Shown piece by piece: positions 1 to 7,604 of a stretch of 20,936 nt of DNA (within the stretch, counting starts at the first letter, position 1; every line of letters starts with the position of its first letter). Position numbers and translations under genes: made by a program. The notes under the pieces were generated by a model. It saw only the letters and a program-made list of their open reading frames with translations. It had not been told where the DNA came from and did no database searches. The stretch comes from Clostridiaceae bacterium (GTDB lineage: Bacteria > Bacillota > Clostridia > Saccharofermentanales > DTU023), in contig JAAYEX010000137.1 of assembly GCA_012728535.1 (NCBI GenBank), positions 1 to 20,936 on the forward strand. The letters are read 5' to 3'.

Positions 1-159
1 ATCATATTTCATCTGATAAACAAAGTAATCTGCATCTGTGGACATGTCGGTAACTGCAACAACATCTACCTTATCACCAAGGATACCTGCCTCGATCATA
101 CCGCGGTAAACCATACGTCCGATACGTCCAAATCCATTAATTGCGACTTTAATTGCCAT
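1..159 (-). CDS. gap: Glyceraldehyde-3-phosphate dehydrogenase, N-terminal fragment
   Basis: This is the first 53 codons of a glycolytic NAD-dependent GAPDH, which converts glyceraldehyde 3-phosphate to 1,3-bisphosphoglycerate in the cytosol. The gene runs off the left edge of the window. The translation begins MAIKVAINGFGRIGRMVYRG, which carries the NGFGRIGR dinucleotide-binding motif of the Rossmann fold at residues 8-15. The residues that follow, including VDVVAVTDMSTDADYFVYQM, fit the second strand and the adenine-binding region. The ATG at 159-157 is preceded on the minus strand by AAAGGACTTAAATT, a good ribosome binding site. The gene has its own promoter (220-248) and is separated from the glycine cleavage genes by a hairpin, so it is probably an independent transcription unit. 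The catalytic Cys-His region lies outside the window. Confidence 0.95.
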   Translation of the reverse strand, partial: MAIKVAINGFGRIGRMVYRGMIEAGILGDKVDVVAVTDMSTDADYFVYQMKYD

Positions 160-219
160 AATTTAAGTCCTTTCTATTTCTCAAAACTTTTTTATTAATA
201 AATGTTCTGCCAAAAAAAT

Positions 220-248
220 ATTATAGCGCCTAAGTGACTGAACAACAA
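220..248 (-). promoter_or_regulatory. Promoter of gap (sigma-A type)
   Basis: On the minus strand a TTGTTG box (248-243) is followed after exactly 17 bases by a perfect TATAAT (225-220). It lies about 60 bases upstream of the gap start codon, in the otherwise gene-free stretch 160-363. This is the strongest promoter-like sequence in that interval. A second weaker element, TGCTAGAAT, lies further upstream at about 251-259. Confidence 0.7.
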
Positions 249-306
249 ATATTCTAGCATAGTTATAAAATGCTAAGCGGGCAGATGACACGAAAGCCCA
301 TAGAGA

Positions 307-334
307 AGGGGGTTGCTGAATTAAACAACCCCCT
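307..334 (-). terminator. Hairpin closing the glycine cleavage operon
   Basis: GGGGGTTG (308-315) and CAACCCCC (326-333) form an 8-bp stem around a 10-base loop, extendable by one A-T pair. It lies about 30 bases past the gcvPB stop. On the minus strand it is followed by TTCTCTATGGG, which is only weakly T-rich, so it is an imperfect intrinsic terminator. It also separates the gcv genes from the gap promoter. Confidence 0.55.
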
Positions 335-363
335 CAATCTGTTTGCAAAATGTGATTAACTTA

Positions 364-1824
364 TTAATCCAGGCATGTCAAGATCTGATCCTTGGCAGCG
401 CGGGTCTCGTCGGGTCTGGCTATAGGTGTGCTGTGTGGCGCGCCTTTAACCAGTTCCGGCTCAGTTTCACATTCTTTTGCGATATCGATCAAGGCCTGAG
501 CCAAAGCATCCACATCGCGCCAGGTTTCCGTCTCGGTAGGTTCAATCATCATTGCTTCATGAACAATCAACGGGAAATAGACGGTCGGCGGATGGAAGCC
601 ATAGTCAATCAGCCTCTTGGCGATATCATTGGTGTCAATGCCGTATTTCTCTTTCTGCCAGGCACTGGTGATAACAAACTCATGCATGCAGGGTTCGTCA
701 TAAGGCAGTTCATAATACTCTTTGACCCGCTCCATTATATAACGGGCATTGGCGACAGCACCCTCAGAAACTTCCTTGAGCCCATCCACACCGTTTCGCA
801 GCATATAAGCGTAAGTACGGACAAGAACTCCGAAAGAACCGATGAAGGAACGCAACATACCCATGCTGCCGGGCATATCGTAATCAAGGGTGTAGCCATC
901 ATCTTCCTTAACAACTACAGGTCTGGGCAAATATTTCTTAAGGAAATCTTTACATCCGACAGGACCAGCACCGGGGCCGCCACCACCGTGAGGTGTAGAC
1001 AAGCTCTTGTGAACATTCAAGTGGACACAGTCAAAGCCCATATCTCCCGGACGTGCCTGCATCATGATGGGGTTAAGATTTGCACCGTCGTAATAGCAGA
1101 GACCGCCACAATCGTGAACCATCTGTGTAATCTGGTCGATGTTGCAGTCAAAAAGACCGAGTGTGTTCGGATTTGTCAGCATGAGACCGGCCACATCATC
1201 TCCCAGCACTGCAGCCAGAGCATCAAGATCAACCAATCCATGTTCATTTGACTTCACTTCTCTGACTTTGTAGCCTGCCATAGCAGCCGTTGCAGGGTTA
1301 GTACCATGTGCCGCGTCAGGAACAATGATGGTGTCGCGTTTGCTGTCACCTCTGTCCTCGTGGTAAGCCTTGATCAGAAGAATGCCCGCCAACTCTCCGT
1401 GTGCTCCGGCAGCCGGCTGGAAGGTGTAAGCATCCATGCCTGTCAGGTCGTTAAGCTGAAGTTCCAGTTCATAGAGTAATTCCAAACTTCCCTGAACTGT
1501 TTCGCATGCCTGATAAGGATGAAGGTTGGCGAAGCCGGGCAAGGATGCCATGTCTTCGTTAACCTTGGGATTATATTTCATTGTGCAGGAACCCAAGGGA
1601 TAAGTGCCGACTTCAACACTGAAGTTTTTGTTCGACATATTTGTGTAATGGCGAATGGCTGTAATTTCATCCACATTAGGTATATTCGGCAATTCAGCTC
1701 TATAGTTTTCACCATAATAAGCTGCAAGATCCGGCATCTCAACATCGAGAGGACGGATGTAACTGCTTTTGAATGATTTTGATCCTTTTGTGAAAATCAA
1801 AGGGGTATCTTTTAGCATAGTCAT
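364..1824 (-). CDS. gcvPB: Glycine dehydrogenase (decarboxylating) subunit 2
   Basis: This is the catalytic, PLP-binding half of the split P-protein of the glycine cleavage system. With GcvPA it decarboxylates glycine and passes the aminomethyl group to the lipoyl arm of GcvH. The 486-residue product is the usual length for the family. The Schiff-base lysine is K273 in HLNVHKSLSTPHGGGGPG, followed by the glycine-rich loop. Other family hallmarks are PLGSCTMKYNP near residue 76 and AAHGTNPATAAMAGYKV near 171, which contributes to cofactor binding. The first of two nearby ATGs is chosen because AGGAGG sits six bases before it. The gene starts 15 bases after gcvPA ends and is the last of the gcv operon, followed by the hairpin at 307-334. 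The C-terminal tail after about residue 455 is acidic and polar and probably not catalytic. Confidence 0.97.
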   Translation of the reverse strand: MTMLKDTPLIFTKGSKSFKSSYIRPLDVEMPDLAAYYGENYRAELPNIPNVDEITAIRHYTNMSNKNFSVEVGTYPLGSCTMKYNPKVNEDMASLPGFANLHPYQACETVQGSLELLYELELQLNDLTGMDAYTFQPAAGAHGELAGILLIKAYHEDRGDSKRDTIIVPDAAHGTNPATAAMAGYKVREVKSNEHGLVDLDALAAVLGDDVAGLMLTNPNTLGLFDCNIDQITQMVHDCGGLCYYDGANLNPIMMQARPGDMGFDCVHLNVHKSLSTPHGGGGPGAGPVGCKDFLKKYLPRPVVVKEDDGYTLDYDMPGSMGMLRSFIGSFGVLVRTYAYMLRNGVDGLKEVSEGAVANARYIMERVKEYYELPYDEPCMHEFVITSAWQKEKYGIDTNDIAKRLIDYGFHPPTVYFPLIVHEAMMIEPTETETWRDVDALAQALIDIAKECETEPELVKGAPHSTPIARPDETRAAKDQILTCLD

Positions 1825-1839
1825 ATTATTCCTCCTCTC

Positions 1840-3177
1840 TTATTGTGCCTTGGCGAGACGTTCTACTGTCTCGACAAATTTGTCCATCGCCTGCTTTGAC
1901 TTCTTTTCAGTAACTGCGAGGAGCCAACGATTGTCATCAACTACAAGGCCGCCAAATATCTTTTCTGCGAGAAGATCCCGGTTCAGCTTATTGAGATCAA
2001 GACCGTCTTTGGCTGTCAGTGAGAACTCACGGAAAACAGGCGAATCATATGTATTTTCAAACAGTCCGGTAGCCAGCAATTTTTCCTGCAGATAAAGAGC
2101 TTTAGCTGCAGATTGCTCAGCTACATCTCTGATACCTGAAGCACCCATGAGGGCCAGCCAGATAGTAGCCGATGTCGCCATCAGCGCCTGTGCTGTACAG
2201 ATATTCGAAGTAGCGCGCTCGCGGCGGATATGTTGCTCACGTGCCTGTATTGTCAAAACGTAGCTGGTTTTGCCATCACGATCAACAGTTTCACCGGCAA
2301 TACGTCCGGGCATTTTACGCAGCAACTTCTGAGTAACTGCCATATAACCAACACCCGGCCCGCCAAAAGACATGGGGATACCCAAAGCCTGTGCTTCACC
2401 GGTAACAATGTCCACACCAAGATCTCCGGGGCGCTGCAGTAAAGCAAGACTGATTAAATCGCAGGAAGCTGCCACCAGGGCACCGGTTGCGTGGGCCTTT
2501 TCAACGACAAGAGAGAGGTCCTCAACAACTCCGTAGAAGTTGGGGCTCTGTACCATGACAGCGGCATAACCCTTCTCAGTCGGAAAATCTACTGTTTTGC
2601 CGGTTTCGTCCAAAGCACCGACTTCAACTTCGACACCTGCTGCATGACAATAGGTTTCAATTGTCTCGATATATTCGGGATGCATGCCTGCAGATACAAA
2701 GACTTTGTAGAGTCGTTTTTCACGGCAGGCCATCAAAGCTGCTTCAGCTGCTGCCGAAGCACCGTCGTACATTGAAGCGTTAGAAATATCCATACCGCTG
2801 AGGCGGGAAATGTAGCTTTGCCACTCAAAAATAGCCTGTAAGGTGCCTTGAGAGATCTCTGCCTGATAAGGTGTGTAGGCAGTAAGATACTCGGTTCTGC
2901 TGATCAAATGTTTTACAGCGGCTGGCTGATAATGGTCATAAAAACCTGCTCCGAGATAAGAATCATAGTCATCTGTACGTTTATTCAAATCCGCAAGAGC
3001 TGATAGACGCTCGACTACTTCCAGCTCAGAAAAGCCTTCTTTTTGCAAACCGCTGAAATCCGTGTTCTTTAATCTTTGTGACTCCTGGATCGAGTCGAAA
3101 AGGTGGTCTAAGTCAACACCGACCGAAGCGAGCATTTCGCGACGTTCTTCCCGATCCATGGGAAGATAAGCGGTCAT
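1840..3177 (-). CDS. gcvPA: Glycine dehydrogenase (decarboxylating) subunit 1
   Basis: This is the non-PLP-lysine half of the split P-protein; it forms an alpha2beta2 enzyme with GcvPB. The split arrangement is typical of Firmicutes, archaea and Thermotoga, in contrast to the single GcvP of proteobacteria. The 445-residue length matches the family. Recognisable segments include YTPYQAEISQGTLQAIFEWQ around residue 101 and DISNASMYDGASAAAEAALM shortly after, plus IPMSFGGPGVGYMA and the GRIAGETVD-type segment in the C-terminal half. The start ATG overlaps the gcvH stop as ATGA, and its ribosome binding site (GAGGAGGAAATTGC) lies inside the end of gcvH, so the two are likely translationally coupled. 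Confidence 0.96.
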   Translation of the reverse strand: MTAYLPMDREERREMLASVGVDLDHLFDSIQESQRLKNTDFSGLQKEGFSELEVVERLSALADLNKRTDDYDSYLGAGFYDHYQPAAVKHLISRTEYLTAYTPYQAEISQGTLQAIFEWQSYISRLSGMDISNASMYDGASAAAEAALMACREKRLYKVFVSAGMHPEYIETIETYCHAAGVEVEVGALDETGKTVDFPTEKGYAAVMVQSPNFYGVVEDLSLVVEKAHATGALVAASCDLISLALLQRPGDLGVDIVTGEAQALGIPMSFGGPGVGYMAVTQKLLRKMPGRIAGETVDRDGKTSYVLTIQAREQHIRRERATSNICTAQALMATSATIWLALMGASGIRDVAEQSAAKALYLQEKLLATGLFENTYDSPVFREFSLTAKDGLDLNKLNRDLLAEKIFGGLVVDDNRWLLAVTEKKSKQAMDKFVETVERLAKAQ

Positions 3178-3563
3178 GCAATTTCCTCCTCACAGAATTT
3201 TTCGTAAGCTGCAGCATCCATCAGACCGTCCAGCTGTGAAGGATCGGACATCTCAATTTTTACAAACCAGGTGCCGAAAGCATCCTCATTGATTTGTTCA
3301 GGAGCGTCCTCAATTGACTCGTTGGACTCAATGATTTTGCCGGCGACAGGAGAATAAAGGTCTGAAGCCATCTTTACAGACTCGACGCTGCCAATCAGGT
3401 CATCAATTTCTACATCTATATCGACGGGCTCTGCCTCAGCATAAACCAAGTCACCCAACTGGTCCTGGGCGAAATCTGTGATACCGATTGAGGCAACATT
3501 GCCTTCAACCTTTACCCATTCATGGGTCTTTGCATAACGAAGATCTTCTTTTACTGTGGTCAT
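3174..3563 (-). CDS. gcvH: Glycine cleavage system H protein
   Basis: This is the lipoylated carrier that shuttles the aminomethyl intermediate between P-, T- and L-proteins. The 129-residue product has the standard H-protein layout. The lipoyl attachment site is K64 in IGSVESVKMASDLYSP, and the N-terminal KTHEWVKVEGNVASIGITD is a family signature. The C-terminus contains GTWFVKIEMSDPSQL. Its stop codon overlaps the gcvPA start by four bases. A modest ribosome binding site, AAAGG, lies about 11 bases before the ATG. No dihydrolipoamide dehydrogenase (L-protein) or lipoyl-attachment gene is in the window, so those must be elsewhere in the genome. Confidence 0.97.
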   Translation of the reverse strand: MTTVKEDLRYAKTHEWVKVEGNVASIGITDFAQDQLGDLVYAEAEPVDIDVEIDDLIGSVESVKMASDLYSPVAGKIIESNESIEDAPEQINEDAFGTWFVKIEMSDPSQLDGLMDAAAYEKFCEEEIA

Positions 3564-3597
3564 ATTTTCTTTTACCTTTCTTTTTCTGAATCTATTA

Positions 3598-3613
3598 ACC
3601 GCCTATAGGCGGT
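3598..3613. repeat. 16-bp perfect palindrome between gcvT and gcvH
   Basis: ACCGCCTATAGGCGGT is a perfect palindrome in the 58-base gap between the gcvT stop and the gcvH start. As RNA it could form only a 6-bp stem with a 4-base loop and has no T-tract after it, so it is not a convincing terminator. A processing or attenuation element, or a dyad for a DNA-binding protein, would all fit. No second copy was noticed in the window. Confidence 0.5.
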
Positions 3614-3621
3614 ATGACTTA

Positions 3622-4737
3622 CTATTTTTTAACAAAGGGTGCTTTAACAAGCTTAAAGGGTTCAAATTTCTTTCTAACTTTGACTTCGACGCTATCAACA
3701 TCATCAGGGAAATCTAAATTCACCAGCGCAAAAGCAATGCCTTTGCCCAGCGTCGGAGAGAAACTTCCGGATGAAATTACACCAACCTCTTCATCATTAA
3801 GATAAACAGTATATCCGTCGCGCGGGATAGCGCGTCCTTCGCTGACAAGAGCTATTCTCTTGCGGGTGGACCTTGCTTTCATCTCTTTTCCGCCCTGGAA
3901 GTCACGGCTGAAGTCAATAAAGAAGCCCATGTCTCCTTCGAGTGGTGTGATGTCCGCAGCCATTTCATGCCCGTAAAGAGGCATTCCTGCTTCAAGACGC
4001 AGAGAGTCACGTGCTCCCAAGCCTGCCGGGCCGACCCCATAATCATAAAGTAGATCCCAGACCTCACCGGTCAATTCAGCCGGCAGATAGATTTCATAAC
4101 CATTCTCACCTGTATAACCGGTACGCGAAATAATCATTTTGCGTTCAAAGCCGTCTTTGTTTACCTGAATCTGGCGATAGCGCTTCAGACCCTGCAGCTG
4201 CTCTTTTTGTTCTGCATCAAGACCCAGCTTCTCTGCCAGATCGAGCATTACTTCAAGGCTATCAGGTCCCTGAACAGCAATTTGACCATAATGTGCAGAA
4301 TCATCAACAATCTTAATATCATCTTTTCTTTCAGGATACTTTTCACGGTAAGTAACCAAGCTATCATTGATATGCACAACGTCTTTGTCCTTGTTTGCAG
4401 CATTCACGACCAGCATGTAGCAGTCATTGTCCATCTCGTAAACCAAGAGATCGTCTACCGTGCCGCCATCTTCATAACAAAGAATCGCATATGTAATCTG
4501 ATCTTTTTGCTTGCCGGTGATATCACGGCTGAGAAGCCAGTTCAGAAACTCCCCATTACCTTCTCCGCAAACTAAAACCTCCCCCATGTGAGAAACATCG
4601 AACATGCCGACTTTTTCTCTTACAGCTGTAACCTCTTCTGTAATACCCTCATACTGCACAGGCATATCCCATCCTGCATAGTCAACCATGCGGGCATTCA
4701 AGGCTAAATGTTTTTGATTCAGTGGTGTTTTTTTCAT
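3622..4737 (-). CDS. gcvT: Aminomethyltransferase (T-protein)
   Basis: This is the tetrahydrofolate-dependent aminomethyltransferase of the glycine cleavage system. It releases ammonia and transfers the one-carbon unit from GcvH to THF as 5,10-methylene-THF. The product shows MVDYAGWDMPVQY, FDVSHMGE, GGTVDDLLVY (catalytic Asp, D96 in this numbering), RTGYTGENGYEIY and GARDSLRLEAGMPLYGHE in the expected order, with the C-terminal barrel ending in RKKFEPFKLVK. A GTG three bases upstream (4740) is in frame, but the ATG at 4737 is preferred: AGGAGG lies seven bases from it and only four from the GTG. That gives 371 residues, normal for the family. It is the first gcv gene. The 85-base upstream gap holds neither a clear promoter nor a glycine riboswitch. 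Confidence 0.96.
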   Translation of the reverse strand: MKKTPLNQKHLALNARMVDYAGWDMPVQYEGITEEVTAVREKVGMFDVSHMGEVLVCGEGNGEFLNWLLSRDITGKQKDQITYAILCYEDGGTVDDLLVYEMDNDCYMLVVNAANKDKDVVHINDSLVTYREKYPERKDDIKIVDDSAHYGQIAVQGPDSLEVMLDLAEKLGLDAEQKEQLQGLKRYRQIQVNKDGFERKMIISRTGYTGENGYEIYLPAELTGEVWDLLYDYGVGPAGLGARDSLRLEAGMPLYGHEMAADITPLEGDMGFFIDFSRDFQGGKEMKARSTRKRIALVSEGRAIPRDGYTVYLNDEEVGVISSGSFSPTLGKGIAFALVNLDFPDDVDSVEVKVRKKFEPFKLVKAPFVKK

Positions 4738-4822
4738 CACAATACCTCCTTTTCAGGCTTTGTTAAGTCTAACAGATCCTACTATTTTCTTCCATAACAA
4801 TATGGCATATTCCCCGCTTTTG

Positions 4823-5440
4823 TTAAGCGTTTTCACCATTCTCGATTTTAAGGGCGTGGGCTAATTCTTCTTCATAAACTGAACGATCAAAACTGTATTT
4901 GGCCCTTTCACCGCCAATCCTCGGCAAACGGGATTTTAGCGCGCTTAGATGGGCCTCTCCGATCTTTTTTGTCGGTATGCGTTGCGGGACTTGTACGAAT
5001 TTGACATGCATACCAATGAAAGTGTCTCCTATATCCAGACCTGCTATCGCAGTTAGCCCGGATACCATAACCGGATCATCGGCCAGGGCATATGCCGCGG
5101 TAGCGGCCGAGCCTCCGGCATTTGCAACCGGTACAACACTAACTTCTTCCAAAGCATATTTTTCAGCAACAGAGCGCTCAACGACAAGTGAACGATTGAG
5201 GTGTTCGCAGGCTTGTACAGCCAGCTCAATTCCCAACGGATCAAGTACTTCCCTGCTCGCCTTAATTACTGTATGTCCCACACTCAAGCTGGAGCTTTTG
5301 CCGATACATTCTCCCAATATCTCACTGCTGCTGCAGCCAAGAACAAGCAAATCTCCCGATTTAACTCCGGCCTTAGCGATCAACTCCTGCCAGGCCATTT
5401 TTACTTCTTCCGCAATTTCATTTAAAAACTTTGTAGTCAT
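4823..5440 (-). CDS. UPF0340 (YwlG/TIGR01440) family protein
   Basis: This is a conserved Firmicutes protein of unknown function. The open frame extends upstream to 5542, but that part overlaps the exonuclease gene. The ATG at 5440 (product starting MTTKFLNEIAEEVKMAWQEL) has an AAGGG ribosome binding site and gives about 205 residues, close to the family's usual size. Visible conserved segments are GDLLVLGCSSSEILGECIGK near the N-terminus, LAVQACEHLNRSLVVER, and GLDIGDTFIGMHVKFVQVP, followed by a basic helix with IPTKKIGEAHLSALKSRLP. In many Firmicutes this gene lies beside glycine/serine metabolism genes such as glyA; here it directly precedes gcvT, which hints at a one-carbon or glycine link without proving it. 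It starts 17 bases after the exonuclease stop. Confidence 0.85.
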   Translation of the reverse strand: MTTKFLNEIAEEVKMAWQELIAKAGVKSGDLLVLGCSSSEILGECIGKSSSLSVGHTVIKASREVLDPLGIELAVQACEHLNRSLVVERSVAEKYALEEVSVVPVANAGGSAATAAYALADDPVMVSGLTAIAGLDIGDTFIGMHVKFVQVPQRIPTKKIGEAHLSALKSRLPRIGGERAKYSFDRSVYEEELAHALKIENGENA

Positions 5441-5457
5441 GGCAATACCCTTCTTTC

Positions 5458-6336
5458 TCAATAGCCGTTTGGCGGATACGGCAGGGTCAGTTTGAAATGG
5501 TAGATATCCTTGCCTTCGCGCCGGTAGCGACTTATGGTACAACGAAGCCGGCCATGTTTCTCACAATTTAAGAACCAGGACCAGCGTTTCTTCTTCTTGG
5601 TGCTGATAACAGGTTCATCACTGGTCAGAACCCGTTGACAGGCCGGACATGTGATCTCTTGCTTGCTGATAACTGCCTCTGCATTTCCTCCTGCCGCTAC
5701 TGCTATCTGCCAGGTTTTTTCACGCTGTAAAAACGGATCATAAAGGAAAGGCCGTAGAACTTTTTCATGCTCTTCTGTTCCTGTCTTCAACAATAGTGCA
5801 TTAAGAATACGTCCTGCGTAACATGCATCGTTAAGGGCATCATGAAAACTCAAATCAGTTTCAATATTTAAAAACTCAAGAGCATATTCAATTGACCTTT
5901 GTTGGGAGGTCTGTCCTCCCTCAGCCATATGAGCAAAAACCACCTGCAGGTTTATAGCCTTATTAAAAGAGGACGAGTCCAGATTATGGAAATCCATATT
6001 TTGTTTAAGTACCTGAGGGTCAGACAAACCCCAGGAGGCAAGGATCACATCAGTACCGCAAAAGTCGATGAACTTTGATACAACCAAAGGAAAAGGGTCC
6101 CCCTGGCCCAGACTTTCCTGGCTGCGCTGGGTGACCCTTGCAATATATTTATTTAGTTTTTTGTAAACTTGTGGCTTGACATTGGCAGTGAATGTTGCAC
6201 CTGACTTCGCTTCAGCTGACAACTTTACAGCACCTATTTCAATAATTTCAAAGGGCAGATCCGGATGATTTTCACTAACTCCCGCCTTTCCGGGTACAGC
6301 ACTGTTCCACTCCAGATCAAAAACTACGAAATTCAC
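5458..6336 (-). CDS. DEDDh 3'-5' exonuclease with C-terminal Cys cluster
   Basis: This is a 292-residue protein with an N-terminal DnaQ-like exonuclease domain, most like the ERI-1/KapD branch. The expected two-metal catalytic residues are visible: D7 and E9 in FVVFDLEWN, D106 in ASWGLSDPQVL, and H165 with D170 in FHDALNDACYAGRIL. These predict hydrolysis of single-stranded RNA or DNA from the 3' end. The C-terminal 65 residues hold CPAC (C230, C233) and then C258, H261 and C266, separated by a lysine-rich stretch. That pattern fits a zinc-ribbon-like nucleic-acid-binding module. The start is a GTG whose first base is the last base of the dnaJ TAG stop, with GGGAG six bases upstream inside dnaJ, so translation is probably coupled to dnaJ. 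The substrate is unknown. Confidence 0.85.
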   Translation of the reverse strand: MNFVVFDLEWNSAVPGKAGVSENHPDLPFEIIEIGAVKLSAEAKSGATFTANVKPQVYKKLNKYIARVTQRSQESLGQGDPFPLVVSKFIDFCGTDVILASWGLSDPQVLKQNMDFHNLDSSSFNKAINLQVVFAHMAEGGQTSQQRSIEYALEFLNIETDLSFHDALNDACYAGRILNALLLKTGTEEHEKVLRPFLYDPFLQREKTWQIAVAAGGNAEAVISKQEITCPACQRVLTSDEPVISTKKKKRWSWFLNCEKHGRLRCTISRYRREGKDIYHFKLTLPYPPNGY

Positions 6337-7487
6337 TATTTGCTCCCGAAGATATTACGGATCTTCTCCATAAATCCTTTGCGTTTCTCGTAATGCGTAT
6401 CCGTCATGCTTTCCTCAAATTTGCTAAGCATCTCTTTTTGTTCAGCATCCAGATTGCGCGGGACTTCCAAAACAACACGGAATCTATGATCGCCGCGGCC
6501 ATGACGGTTCAGATAAGGAATTCCTTTGCCGCGGATGGTAAAGACATCATTGGGTTGGGTTCCCTCTTTCAATTTATACGAAACTGCACCGTCAATTGTC
6601 GGCACTTCAATTTCAGAGCCCAGGGCTGCCTCAGCGTAGGTGATCGGCACTTCACAGAAAGTCATATTGCCTTCGCGTGTAAAAACAGGGTGTGGACGTA
6701 TATATACCTGAATATAGAGATCACCATAGGGTCCGCCGTTGCGCCCCGGTTCTCCTTCACCCCGCAGTGTCAGCATCTCTCCTTCATTGATACCCGCCGG
6801 TACAGTCACGAGAAGCGTTTTGTCTTTCATCGTAGTACCGACACCTTTGCAAGTTTCACAAGGGTTTTCAATTATTTGACCACTGCCTTGACAACGTTGA
6901 CAAGTGCGGCTGGTCAGCATATGTCCGAAGATAGTTTGCTGCTGAACCTGTTCCTGACCACTGCCATTACAGTTGGGACAGATTGAAGGTTCAGAGCCGT
7001 CAGCAGTACGCTTACCCTCGCATGTCGGACAGACATCATCTTTGCGGATTTTGATCTTACGTTCAACACCAAAGGCAGCTTCCATGAAATCAAGGTTCAT
7101 GCGGTAACGCAGGTTGGCACCACGGGTTGGCCCTGAAGGGCGACGAGACTGAGTAAAACCTGACCCGAAGCCACCAAAGCCGAAACCGCCAAAGATACTG
7201 TTAAACAAATCTTCAAGATCAACGCCAAAACCGGCACCGCCGCCTTCAAAACCGCTGGTATCAACACCGGAATGGCCGTATTGGTCATAACGCTGACGTT
7301 TTTCCGCATCCGATAAAATCTCATAAGCTTCGTTAGCTTCCTGGAATTTCTCACTGGCCTTAGGGTCATCCTTATTTACATCAGGATGATACTTCTTGGC
7401 CAGCTTCCAGAAGGCCTTCTTGATTTCAGCAGAATCAGCATCTTTGTCGACGCCTAATACTTCGTAATAGTCTCTTTTTGCTGCCAC
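6336..7487 (-). CDS. dnaJ: Chaperone DnaJ (type I Hsp40)
   Basis: This is the co-chaperone that stimulates DnaK ATPase activity and delivers unfolded clients. The 383-residue product has the full type I architecture: J-domain with HPD at 34-36, a Gly/Phe-rich linker about 80-112, a zinc-binding region with four cysteine pairs (C153/C156, C170/C173, C196/C199, C210/C213), then the two beta-rich client-binding domains and a C-terminal dimerisation helix. The first zinc repeat reads CPTCEGKR and lacks the last glycine of CxxCxGxG; the other three match. It starts with GTG, with AGGAG six bases upstream. It follows dnaK after 117 bases and overlaps the exonuclease start by one base. Confidence 0.97.
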   Translation of the reverse strand: MAAKRDYYEVLGVDKDADSAEIKKAFWKLAKKYHPDVNKDDPKASEKFQEANEAYEILSDAEKRQRYDQYGHSGVDTSGFEGGGAGFGVDLEDLFNSIFGGFGFGGFGSGFTQSRRPSGPTRGANLRYRMNLDFMEAAFGVERKIKIRKDDVCPTCEGKRTADGSEPSICPNCNGSGQEQVQQQTIFGHMLTSRTCQRCQGSGQIIENPCETCKGVGTTMKDKTLLVTVPAGINEGEMLTLRGEGEPGRNGGPYGDLYIQVYIRPHPVFTREGNMTFCEVPITYAEAALGSEIEVPTIDGAVSYKLKEGTQPNDVFTIRGKGIPYLNRHGRGDHRFRVVLEVPRNLDAEQKEMLSKFEESMTDTHYEKRKGFMEKIRNIFGSK

Positions 7488-7539
7488 TCTTTACTCCTAT
7501 ATTGTCTCTGCACGGCAAAGACAAGTTAAACGCTCGAAG

Positions 7540-7563
7540 AGCGATCAGCTTTCCCTGGTCGCT
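7540..7563 (-). other. Hairpin in the dnaK-dnaJ intergenic region
   Basis: AGCGATCAG (7540-7548) pairs with CTGGTCGCT (7555-7563) as a 9-bp stem (one G-U pair) around a 6-base loop, about 40 bases past the dnaK stop. No T-tract follows on the minus strand, so it looks more like an RNA-processing or stability element than a full terminator. It could lower dnaJ relative to dnaK. A competing small hairpin, GCTCTTCGAGC, overlaps it. Confidence 0.45.
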
Positions 7564-7604
7564 CCCGGCATTATCATATTATATATCTTGCAGTTTTATG
7601 CAAA

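Noticed and set aside
343..1251. A 302-codon open frame on the plus strand opposite gcvPB.
   Set aside because: It is antisense to a well-supported gene, has no recognisable domains or good ribosome binding site, and its composition is that of a reverse-complement shadow.
4738..4822. Possible glycine riboswitch before gcvT, as in many Firmicutes gcv operons.
   Set aside because: The gap is only 85 bases, too short for the usual tandem aptamer, and I see none of the conserved GGAGA-type aptamer core.
5441..5542. N-terminal extension of the UPF0340 protein to a start at 5542.
   Set aside because: It would overlap the exonuclease C-terminus by about 85 bases, is not part of the family, and the ATG at 5440 has its own ribosome binding site.
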